64,000 nt of DNA. Source: Chrysaora quinquecirrha. Taxonomy: Eukaryota > Cnidaria > Scyphozoa > Semaeostomeae > Pelagiidae. Both the position numbers and the translations under genes were made by a program. Where the stretch lies: the NCBI GenBank assembly GCA_014526335.1, contig JACTAT010000061.1, positions 2,599,553-2,663,552 on the forward strand. Reading direction: 5' to 3'. Position 1 is the first letter of the stretch, and each line of letters starts with the position of its first letter. Below the pieces are notes generated by a model. The model was not told the DNA's origin. It was given only the letters and a program-made list of their open reading frames with translations, and ran no database searches. Shown in pieces: positions 23,798-33,000 of the stretch.

Positions 23798-25346
23798 ATG
23801 CAAGAAGGAAATGCAGATGGAGATGGAGATGTCGAATGGCCTAACTCCCGTAAGTCTGGAGGATGTGGAGGGTACACTTGCTGTGTCCCTGATTGCTTCA
23901 GCAACAGCAAGAGAGATAAAGATTTGTCTTTTTATAGCTTCCCTGAAGGAAAATCGAAGGAAAAGCAACTTTTGAGAAAAAGGTGGATTCATATGGTGTG
24001 TAGGAAGGACTTCAAGCCAACTACAGGGCACAGAGTTTGTTCAAAGCATTTCCCTGGTGGGAAGAAAACGTATATGAACAACGTGCCTACAATCACCCCA
24101 AAAACTGAAAAGGAAAAACCAATTATTCCTAGGCCAACAACAAAGTCAAGGAACAGAGAGGTTCGGCTTCATACTGATGAACTTGACAATGACTGTCAAC
24201 ATGACGTTGCTGTCACTGATGACATTGAAATGCAATATGTAGAGGCATCAGAACAACAGCAACCATGTGCAAATAATGGATATAGTTTGGAAGAGAGAAT
24301 AAAACAGTTGGAAGAAGAAAACAGGTCACTAAAAGTTCAAAACGAAGAGCTGAGAAAGGAAAATACCCTTTTGTTGGAAAAGGTAGCAAGGAAAGGTTCT
24401 TCATTCAGCTTGGAAAGTTTTAAGGATGATGAAAAAATGTTTAGATTTTACACTGGTTTACCAAACTATGGAACTTTCAGAGCATTGTTTCTTGCATTTG
24501 GCAATACGGTTGAGAAGCTGATTTATTATGACTCTGGAACCAATTCTGACAAACTGAAGAACCCAAATCACCAGAAGCGAGGTCCAAAAGCGAAACCTCT
24601 TACCCGAACAAGAGTTTTTCTTAGTTTTGGTTCGACTGAGATTGGGTCTGCTTGAAGAAGATCTTGCAAACAGAGCAGGTATTTCTGTTCAACATATGTC
24701 TAGAATCTGCATCACTTGGTTTGATTTCCTTCACAGTTTTTTGCGGCAAATACCAATATGGCCAACAAGATCTTGTGTTGATGAAACAATGCCAAAATGC
24801 TTCAAGGAAACATATCCATCAACTAGAGTTGTGATTGATTGCACTGAGATTTTTATCCAGAAGGCAAGCTCTATCAGATCGCAAAGTGTGACATATTCAA
24901 GCTACAAGCACCACAATACAGCAAAAGGACTTGTAGGAATTTCACCTGCAGGAACAATATCATTTGTTGCAGACTTATTTACTGGTAGAGCAAGTGATAA
25001 ACATGTAACTGTACAGAGTGGCATACTTCAGCTGTTGGAAAAGGGGGACTCTTTAATGGCAGATAAAGGGTTTGATATAGAAAGTGAATTGCCAAGTGGT
25101 GCAACTTTGAATATTCCACCATTTTTAAGAGGAAAAGAACACCTGAGCATTGATGAAGAGTTTGAAACAAGAAAAATTGCATCAGTGCGCATTCATGTTG
25201 AACGTGCCATATCAAGAATTAAAACTTTTAGAATTTTAAACTCTTTATTTCCTATAACTATGCATCCTGATCTTAACAAAATTTGGATAATATGTTGCTA
25301 TCTAACAAATTTTTTGCCTCCCTTAATTACAGATGATGATAATTAG
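23798..25346 (+). pseudogene. ISL2EU transposase, THAP + DDE, frameshifted
   Basis: Two overlapping frames, 23798-24655 and 24627-25346. The N-terminal THAP zinc finger has C29, C33, W63, C81 and H84, plus a VPTI segment in the AVPTIF position. A leucine/glutamate coiled coil follows at about residues 165-200. The second frame has LRLGLLEEDLA and a DDE_Tnp_4-type core with Asp in VVIDCTE, Asp in LMADKGF and Glu in HVERAISR, so the catalytic residues are present. A shift near 24,600-24,625 breaks the frame. The reading frame also continues upstream through the inverted repeat toward the ATG at 23662, but the 2-base deficit there breaks that too. The THAP domain should bind DNA and the DDE core should cut and join the ends. 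It is non-functional as written unless the shifts are sequence errors. Confidence 0.88.
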
Positions 25347-25401
25347 TCCCATTCACAAAAAATTTTGTTTCTTATTGTTGTTTCTTACCTACTGTACATA
25401 T

Positions 25402-27127
25402 TTAATGTATTAATCCTAAAAGTTCATTTAAGATGTGTTTTTGGTAGAATCTAGTTAGTTCAGGTACCATAATATTTTTCCAAAGTGATGCATCCTTGAA
25501 AATTCTCTCTACATGTAAATCAACCTCAGTGTAAACAATGAAGTCAATCCATGGGAGATTGAGGATGTTTACAACACCTTGACACTGATAAAAGTGAATA
25601 TGGTTCTTCTTCAATGTTAGCCCATTATCAGTTTTCTTCAAAAAAAAATTTTTGTCATCTTTAACTGCTTGTTGCAATGTCAATTCCCTTTTGCAAAAGG
25701 ACTTTTGACTTCAATGCACCCGATAGGCAGATTATCTTTCAAAATCACCCCATCAGGACTGCAAGCAAGCCATGGATATTGAAGGTCTATGACAAGCCCA
25801 CAATCCTTTACAATAACACCATCTTTCTGTGTCTCGAGGTACTTGTTGATGGCTGTTTTCTCATTTTCAATGCCCCATTTTAATGGTGCAGGCATATTGT
25901 CACTCCTTTTGCTACTTTGTTTCAAAATGTCAGCTATAATGGACTTTGGTTCAATGCTTTTTCTTCTGTTCATTATTTTGCCAAAGTGTGATGCTGTTAC
26001 GCGTTTTCGCCTTTCCTCATACCACTCTGGGTCCTTTCTTTGCATTTTTGTTCTTATACATATGTCTATTGCCTTCTCTTTTGAGACTCCAACAAATTTT
26101 TCAATTTCATTCCCAACTTCAAAAATTGTCTCCTTACAAAGTGAAAAATTCTCATTGGCAATATTTTCAAAAACTTGGTAAATTGTCTCATTGTCATCAT
26201 TTTCAAGTTCGTTCTCTGTGTTCTTTGAATCATCCATGTTAGCATTCTTGACTGATTTCTCGAAAAAATTGGTAGGCTGACAATCATTTGAAGCAACTAC
26301 TTTACAAAAAAGTCCAGCATTGGCAGAATTTTGCAAATTATTGACTAAATGCTTCAGTGTATCACTAGAAACTTTCTTGGCAAAAGATGGTGTTGCAGAG
26401 TAATTCTCTCGGCGGTTTTTCCAAAGGCTCTTTTTGATGGCTTGTTTGGTTGTGTATTTGAGAATGAAACATCATCAAATTTAACAGCTTTTGACATGGT
26501 CAAATTTGTTGAAGATGGGACGTGCCATTTCTGTGCTACCTGAGTACAAGTGAGTGTGTCTGGAACCCTTTTGAGTTCTAAATTACTAAAATCAAGCAAT
26601 GTATACAGTAATGCTGCAACATGCTTACAACATCCTCCTTGACCAGCCTTACAGTTGCATTTTGAATATATAACATCACCATTTCTTTGATTTAAGTGTA
26701 CATAAACATTGTAAAAAATGTTCTTCATTGAAGCATGTACTCTGCACTTTATTAGGAACATGAGATGCTGGGCCTTTACATTTGGTTTGAGAAAAATGTT
26801 TTGGACATACCCTTCTTTCCATAATTTGTAGCCTTGTTTTTTATGTCTATATGACTTTGGAGCAGCAGATCTTTTTGGGAAAGAAATTGATCCAGTTATC
26901 AATGTCTTCTCTATGCCAGATTCAGAAATTCCCGGAAAGTCAGACAATGATTTTGACCAGCCATCGTTGCTGTTTTGTGCTCTCTCGGCCTCTGCCACCA
27001 CCACAGTATCACGGTCTGAGACTGCTTTCTCTTCTGCTATGAAACCATTGCCCGTGCAAGAGTTTTTAAAAAAACTAGAGCAATGGTTTGTGTTCGAAAC
27101 ATCTTCATTTTTATCATTAGTCGACAT
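25402..27127 (-). pseudogene. ISL2EU second gene: SWIM + YqaJ-type nuclease, frameshifted
   Basis: Three minus-strand frames, 27127-26354, about 26420-25680 and 25683-25402, form one protein with two shifts. The start codon at 27127 lies inside the right inverted repeat. The first frame has a SWIM zinc finger, C-N-C-K-A-G-Q-G-G-C-C-K-H. The second has a YqaJ/lambda-exonuclease-type core: RKRVTASHFGKI, then WGIENEKTAI, CSPDGVI and IEVKSPF, with the usual acidic and lysine metal-site residues (E, D, ExK). The second shift, near 25,695, looks like the loss of one T from a T run, since the third frame continues CKRELTLQQAV. It ends 55 bp from the convergent transposase stop. Nucleases of this type are known companions of ISL2EU transposases; their exact role in transposition is not settled. 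Confidence 0.85.
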
Positions 27128-27258
27128 GTTGACAGTGATTTCAGCGCAAATTCCGTATGGTTACTAATGAAAACAGATTTGTTGATGAAACGCGTGACCA
27201 CAACTACCAGAATTCATTGCGCGCGCGCGGGTCTGTGACGTAATTAGGGGAAAGGTCT
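27015..27258. repeat. right terminal inverted repeat
   Basis: Mirror of 23531-23772. It encodes the first 37 or so residues of the nuclease gene (MSTNDKNEDVSNTNHC...) and its upstream promoter-like sequence. Confidence 0.95.
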
Positions 27259-28037
27259 ATTAAACCAGCAACCTAGAAAATTTCAATTCTTTAATGTAAA
27301 AGAAAAACAAGTGATTGAGTGCAATAAATCTGGATCATCAAGATATCAGTATGTTCACTGCCATTACCTCCAAAAACGGAACTTGTGGTACGTAGGACCC
27401 CGATTTAGGGGCAATCATAATCATGGTTTGATTTTGTAACTTCTATGTGCAGAGGGGCTTCTTTCCTATACAAGGCCAGTTGGACTCATTTAGCAAAAGG
27501 GTGGTTAAGGGGAGAGTGTGGGGTTACAATCCTTACACACAGTCTGTACAGGGTGGCAGTTTTTGCTGAGATTGGGTGTGCAGGGCCTGGCACAGACGGA
27601 AGTCTTACACCAAGTTTATTTTGCAGAAGATTATTTGATTGGGGGACAAAGATGGCCATGGAGTTGAGATGATCAGCAATGAAGGGAGAGGATCTTCAAA
27701 TTTCTGCGTCCTGTTTGGTGAATAACCCTAAAGAAACCAATCAGACATTTTGGAAATCTTCTAATGTTCAGATTAATTGCATCTTATCAAATTGGATTGC
27801 CAAACTCACACCAGATCATGCAAAATGCACACAATACTTACTGAGCTAACGAACGCCAAAGGGTTTCAATGAAAAAGAACGAATTTCATTCCACACGTGA
27901 AGATGACCAGATCCACAATTCATTGCGCGCTGGTAATTCAAAACGAGGCAGATATTTTCCAAGAGAGACTGACTTCTCATAGGCCAGTTTTTGGTGCTGA
28001 AAATTGAATAAAATGCTGTGACTTTGTGAGATTTTTA
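27259..28037. other. RPSA/ECSIT divergent promoter region
   Basis: Between the transposon and ECSIT. The RPSA start exon is expected here but I cannot find it. On the minus strand a pyrimidine-rich 'cgttctttttcattg' is followed about 30 bases later by a GTAAGTATT donor (about 27,864). This could be a TOP-like non-coding first exon of RPSA, about 150 bp from the ECSIT start codon. Confidence 0.35.
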
Positions 28038-30604
28038 ATGCAGATTTATATGGCGAATCGCATTTTTCAAAGATTATTTTCTCGAAGTGGTAATCAAATA
28101 ACCATATTCTTGAAAAGAAACAGCTCAAATGTACCACAGAGTTACAAAATTGCAAAGGAAATTCAGTCAGGTGAGGGAATTAGGCCGGTACTTGAGCAGG
28201 AGAAAGAGATTGAAAAATTATCAAATGCTCATGAAAGAGATAGAGAGAAAATGAAAGAAACCCATGAACTGGAAATAACAAGCATGTTTACAGGCAGGGT
28301 GAAACAGAAAATTCAAAAAACAGACGTAATTCATTTTGAACATGCCCTGCAAAATAAGAGAAATAAGGAAGGATTTATAGAAGTTGTGCATAATTTTAGA
28401 CGCAAAGACAAACGAAGTCGTGGTCATTTAGGTTTTATCTACACTGGTATCAAGTATATTCATGAATTCGGGCTTCAGAAAAACCTAGACGCATACAACG
28501 AACTACTAGATGTCTTCCCAAAAGATAAATTTGTTAACAGAACCCTGCTAGATGCATTATGGCCAAAGCCACATCCTCAAATAGACTGTGCTCTTGAATT
28601 ACTAACTCTTATGGAAGATAACTATGTTAGACCTGATAATTTGACTTATACAATTTTGATGGAGGTATTTGGTAGGGCAAGTATACCAGTGCAAAAGGCA
28701 CAAAGAATGGCATTTTGGTTTGATAAATATAAGGATATAAATCCGTATTTGATGGACGAAGAAGATTTGAAGGATAGATTCACAGTTTGTAAAAGAGCTA
28801 TGGAAAGAATCACAAAGGATTCAGAAAATATCAGAGTTTACAGACCTGAGGTATGAATTGTGTTGTTCTGGACCAGTATGGAATGTTTATTTCTTGTGCA
28901 CCAGACAATGGCTTAGAGAACAATAGAAGCTATTGTTTTCAGGGGTCTTGTGGACCGGACATGTCCGGTGCACACTCATCTCATTCCATACTGGGTTCTG
29001 GAACATTGGTTTCAAGCTTAAAGGGGGCTTAAAGCTATCATTATCATCATCATCATTGCCATCAGCATCATCATCATCATCACCATTGGCCGTCAGCATC
29101 ATCAGCATCATAATAATCATCACACATACCATCATCATCATCATTGGCATCATCATCATCATCATCGTTATCAAGAACATCATCATTATCATTATTCTTA
29201 TCATCATTGGCATCAGCATCATCACATCATCATCATCATCATCATTGGCATCAGCATCATCATCATCTTTATCATCTTCGGCATCTTAATCATCATTGTC
29301 ATCATCTTCATCATCATCATGATTATCACCATCATCATCATTATAATCATCATCATTGCCATCATCATCAATGCCATTATCATCAACATTATAATGAAGG
29401 TCATAATCATTATCGTCATCATCATCATCATCTTCATCATCATCATCACCATTCTCCATCGTCGTTGCCATCATCATACACCATCAGGCAAAAATCTGTT
29501 TGAAACGGTAGATGATAATGCGACCATGCAACTAAACTTAAATTCTATTTTCTAGGATTTAGAGCAAAAAGAAAGCTTGCTGATCACTTTAGAAAACAAA
29601 GAATCAATGCCAGTTGAAGACAAAATGAGCAAAATCCAAGATTACTTTCTCATCAGTTCACAAAATCAAGAACAGAGAGACTTTATCACAAATTATGACT
29701 CATCTCATTCACTTTACGTTGAAGGTCCTTTTAGCATCTGGATGAATAATGTCAAAGAAGAATATTTTATTTTGCGCACTGGCTGTTTATCGATTCCAGA
29801 TGCGGAGACTCATGAAGACGAAACTAAAGTCAGAGAAGGTAGTTATTATTGTTTTACACCTTTTCAACTTAGGCCTCTTTATTTCAAAATCTTTGAAAAT
29901 TGTGATGCAGAAACACTTCGACTTCAGATTCGAATTCAACAACTCAACTTTAGTGTTGAGGCAAATTTTCACGCTTCTAGTCCTTGCTATTACTGCTAAT
30001 ACGTCACACGCAGTTGGTACTGCACAACGCGTTTAACAATGCTACGCCAGTTTTCATGCGTTAGTTCAATTAATCTTTTCAAAGTTTTAGTTTGTTTGGA
30101 GAGATATAATTTTCCGATGCTCTTTAGATCTTGCCATATGGTTTGCATCCAGGTTGCCTTTCGTCTTCCTTATGGTCTTTTCACTTTCCTGAGGTTTTCT
30201 TCAAGGGATTTTCTTGCTGCTGTTTTGGGATGTATTCGCATCAAATGTCCTAGCCATGTTAGTTTCCGTTCTTTAATTATTTGGGTCCACGGTTCGCATT
30301 TTGTTCTCGCGTAGAGCTCGTTTTTTGTAATATTCTTTGCCAGTTTATTTCTTTTCTAGTCCTTACGGTGTTGATTAAATCTTTAGTGGTCAAAATTTTT
30401 TAAATTTATTAAGAGATTTTAGATTTTATTTTGGTTCTATTTCTTGTAGGTATGATTCTTGGCCTGTGTATTACAAATTTACCAGTCAGATTAGCTCTAA
30501 AGAACTGGATCAAATATCTGCAAGAGGACAATACGAAAATTGGTGATTTTAATATTATTTTTAATCTTGATATCCCTGAGCATATTGTTCCTGTCAGTCA
30601 ATAG
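28038..30604 (+). CDS. ECSIT: ECSIT, mitochondrial complex I assembly / Toll signalling adaptor
   Basis: ECSIT works in mitochondrial complex I assembly and, in vertebrates, as a TRAF6 partner in Toll signalling. Three coding exons, 28038-28850, 29556-29838 and 30450-30604, in phase, give 416 residues (human about 430). The start is ATG 28038 or ATG 28050. The N-terminus (MANRIFQRLFSRSG) is basic and amphipathic, like a mitochondrial presequence. The family core is clear: DVIHFEHAL, RGHLGFIYTGIKYIHEFGL, LLDALWPKPHPQIDCALELL and NLTYTILMEVFGRAS, then VEGPFSIWM in exon 2. Intron 1 is a TCA repeat tract; intron 2 holds a MITE interrupted by a LINE fragment. Confidence 0.93.
29038..29480. repeat. 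(TCA)n array in ECSIT intron 1
   Basis: About 440 bp of imperfect TCA/CAT repeat. It yields poly-Met, poly-Asp, poly-His and poly-Ser frames that are not genes. Confidence 0.95.
29857..30390. mobile_element. foldback MITE copy interrupted by a LINE
   Basis: 29857-29985 ('acaccttttcaacttaggcc' through 'cacgcttctagtcctt') and 30354-30390 ('ttctagtccttacggtg' onward) match consecutive parts of one arm of the foldback element at 40545-40958. They are split by the LINE fragment at 29986-30353. Confidence 0.65.
29986..30353 (-). mobile_element. non-LTR retrotransposon 3' fragment, nested
   Basis: Read on the minus strand it encodes the C-terminal tail typical of LINE reverse transcriptases. It has RKLTWLGHLMRI, then a GRRKATWMQTIWQDL segment, and ends near VTY. 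One in-frame stop interrupts it (KVKRP, stop, GRR). An 11-bp direct repeat TTCTAGTCCTT flanks it (29975-29985 and 30354-30364), as expected of a target-site duplication. It is 5'-truncated and inactive. Confidence 0.75.
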
Positions 30605-30795
30605 AATGCTGTAAGTGTATAACGAATTTTATAGATTATTTTGTCACTTTATATCATCTAGTTGGTTTTATCTTCAGACAATTACTCTCGATTTCCTAGA
30701 GAAAATGTAGCTCCCCGTTGCCCCTCTCGTGGATAGAGAGCTTTGTAAAATCTGCCAGAAGTATTAGCCTCACAAATTGATAATCAGAAGGAAGG

Positions 30796-31580
30796 CTATG
30801 GCAAGCGGATGTCACCATGGTCAGAAAAACCCACTTTTTCTCAGATAAACTGGGTTTTTCTACAGATAAACCCACTTTTTCTGGAAAAACCCATTTTATC
30901 TGGTGAAAAACCCACTTTTTCTGATAAACCCACTTTTTCTAACAGATAAAGTGGGTTTTTCTAAAAAACCCACATTTTCTACAGAAAAAGTGGGTTTTTC
31001 TCAGATAAAGTGGGTTTTTCCAGAAAAAGTGGGTTTTTCTCAAATAATGTGGGTTCTTCAGAAAAAGTGGGTTTTTCAGAAAAAGTGGGTTTGTCCCCAA
31101 GGAAATCATTAAAGCTATCATCAAAGCGTCCAAAGCATCTATATTCACAGAGTAAGAACATCAGTAAGACCAGTAAGTATGCCACAACAGCAATACTGAT
31201 AAAGTAGCGTGGTCAGTGACATAGAAACGTTTACAGAGGAATTCTCTCTTTGCTTTACGCCCACTTTTTGAGACAAAAAGCCACTTTATCTGAGAATGAG
31301 AAAAACCCACTTTATCTGAGAAAAACCCACTTTTTCTGAAAAACCCACTTTATCTGAGAAAAACCCACTTTTTCTGAAAAACCCACTTTTTCTGTAGAAA
31401 AAGTGGGTTTTTTAGAAAAACCCACTTTATCTGTTAGAAAAAGTGGGTTTATCAGAAAAAGTGGGTTTCTCACCAGATAAAATGGGTTTTTCCAGAAAAA
31501 GTGGGTTTATCTGTAGAAAAACCCAGTTTATCTGAGAAAAAGTGGGTTTTTCTGACCATGGTGACATCCGCTTGCCATAG
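30796..31580. mobile_element. 785-bp palindromic element of GTGGGTTTTT modules
   Basis: Perfect ends CTATGGCAAGCGGATGTCAC at 30796 and its complement ending at 31580, flanked by AAGG on both sides (30792-30795 and 31581-31584). The arms (about 30796-31090 and 31258-31580) are almost entirely alternating AAAAACCCACTTTTTCTG and CAGAAAAAGTGGGTTTTT modules of about 12-18 bp, each invertible. The order of modules is the same, read inward, in both arms for at least 170 bp. A unique centre of about 165 bp (31,090-31,257) has no long frame. It looks like a non-autonomous DNA element (MITE-like or foldback) with internal subterminal repeats. I recognise no family. Confidence 0.8.
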
Positions 31581-31724
31581 AAGGCAGATTCAATTTGGAT
31601 CGCTGGTTGAGTTGGTTCAAAAAGTTTCTGGTTATTTTGTCCTGTTTGGTTATTTTTCGAGAGAGTTTCTGTTTCTTGCAGTTGAAATTCAAATCATCCA
31701 TTCGTCATCAAAGAAAGAAATAAC

Positions 31725-32085
31725 GAGGATTATAATCATGATCAACATTGTCTTGATCATCATGTTCATGGTCACCATTCACCATGATCACAAACATCAT
31801 GATAGTGATCGTCATCACCGCAGTAATCATCGTCATCATCAGCAGTTTTTTAAACTAATTTAATCACTGTCATCGTAATCGTAATAATCATACTGTAATC
31901 ATGATGGTCATCTGGTGAAAATCATTATGATCACGATTATAATGATCACATAATCATAATTATCAACCCCTTCATCACTATTATCATCATAATCATCATC
32001 ACCATCATCATCACCAGGATCATCCTAATCATTATCGCCATCATAACCATCACCATTATCATCATCTTCATAATCACGACTCCTC
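31725..32085. repeat. TCA/ATC imperfect array
   Basis: Long imperfect array of ATC, CAT and GATCAT motifs. No coding content. Confidence 0.85.
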
Positions 32086-32236
32086 ATTACTTTACATCAT
32101 TAGCTGGTTGTTACATAACATTGAAAAGCAAGATTCGATATTATCTCATGCTGCACCACAGACAACGCGCATTCTATGGATTCGAAATCTTATTGAATTA
32201 ATTGTCTTTATCCATGTGCAATTGTATGCAGGGCAA

Positions 32237-32593
32237 TCAACCACGCATTTTAGGCTTGCCATTCGCCAGTTTTCTCAGTGAAGCATGGATAAGTAAAGTT
32301 CCTAATATCTCTTTTGGGAGACGAACCAATTGAAATATTGAATCGCCTTTGGAGATTTCTGAGTACTGAAAAACTTGAAAACTTGTTGCGAAAAATTTGG
32401 GAACTTTTTCTGTTGCTTTATCGTGAAATTCGTTGAAAGAAAGGAGTTTTTCAGCTTTCGTGTCGAAAAATGTTTGAGTAGATCGTTGGAAACGCTCGAG
32501 TGGATTTATCTTGCTTTGACGTAAAACAAAATGTGTGGTAGCGAAAATTTCATTGTTTATTTCGAAGGATGATAATAACAAATTTTGAAGCAA
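32237..32593 (-). CDS. hypothetical 118-residue open frame
   Basis: Open frame on the minus strand, 400 bp upstream of and divergent from the GPCR. The composition is protein-like (few Gly/Pro runs, mixed charge, FFDTKAEKLLSFNEF). An acceptor-like TTTCTTTAG lies just upstream at about 32,603, so it could be an internal or last exon. The spacing of FQRSTQTFFDTKAEKLLSF faintly recalls the serpin segment before the 'VDF' motif. That is too weak to name it. Confidence 0.25.
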   Translation of the reverse strand: MLQNLLLSSFEINNEIFATTHFVLRQSKINPLERFQRSTQTFFDTKAEKLLSFNEFHDKATEKVPKFFATSFQVFQYSEISKGDSIFQLVRLPKEILGTLLIHASLRKLANGKPKMRG

Positions 32594-33000
32594 GTAAGGA
32601 CTAAAGAAAACAAAACAACAACATAGAAGACGTCACATATACGAGTCAAGTTAACCTTGCTGTCAATAATCGATGTTTGTATGGTGCATAAATGTGACTT
32701 TGATCGTCATTGCGTCTCTGAGCCGGAAAGACGACGAATTAACCATCTATTTTGAGTAAAATCGTACGTACTTGGGCTTAAAATTAGTGCTTGGTTTTTT
32801 CTTCTGGCCATTACAAGATTCAGTGCCATTTTTCATCAACACAGCAACGATTTAAGATCTTATTGGGTGAAATTAAAGATTTTCTAAAGATCTGAAGATC
32901 TGACTAGATTTGAGGCTGTGAATACAAGAAACACTCGTTCCTTGTTGTGAAGAAGAAACTGAAGTCTCCTGCTGAAGGGAAGCTCATACTATCGTCAACA
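32594..33000. other. upstream region of the GPCR
   Basis: Non-coding spacer between the hypothetical minus frame and the GPCR start. The reading frame is open upstream of the GPCR ATG to about 32,947, but no ATG occurs in that extension. Confidence 0.4.

Larger units (their letters stand above)
23531..27258. mobile_element. ISL2EU-type (PHIS superfamily) DNA transposon
   Basis: A 3,728-bp element with terminal inverted repeats of about 242 bp (23531-23772 and 27258-27015), starting AGACCTTTCCCC, flanked by a 2-bp AT duplication (23529-23530 and 27259-27260). The arms differ by one substitution and two single-base length changes in adjacent T and A runs. Inside are two convergent genes, a THAP plus DDE transposase (plus) and a SWIM plus YqaJ-type nuclease (minus). 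Two genes of this kind with a 2-bp AT/TA duplication fit ISL2EU within the PIF/Harbinger/ISL2EU/Spy group. Near-identical arms argue for a recent insertion. Both genes carry frameshifts. Confidence 0.9.
30605..32236. other. spacer downstream of ECSIT
   Basis: Contains the palindromic element at 30796-31580 and a TCA/ATC array at about 31,725-32,085. Open frames at 30903-31207 and 31501-31863 come from those repeats. No gene is supported. Confidence 0.6.

Noticed and set aside
24600..24660. Programmed ribosomal frameshift in the transposase
   Set aside because: There is no clear slippery heptamer plus structure, and the neighbouring nuclease gene also has shifts. Decay or sequence error is simpler.
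25677..26242. Plus-strand open frames
   Set aside because: Antisense to the transposon nuclease, which has clear domain motifs on the minus strand.
30830..31560. CRISPR-like array of short repeats
   Set aside because: The units are 12-18 bp, occur in both orientations, have no unique spacers and lie within an inverted-repeat element of an animal genome.
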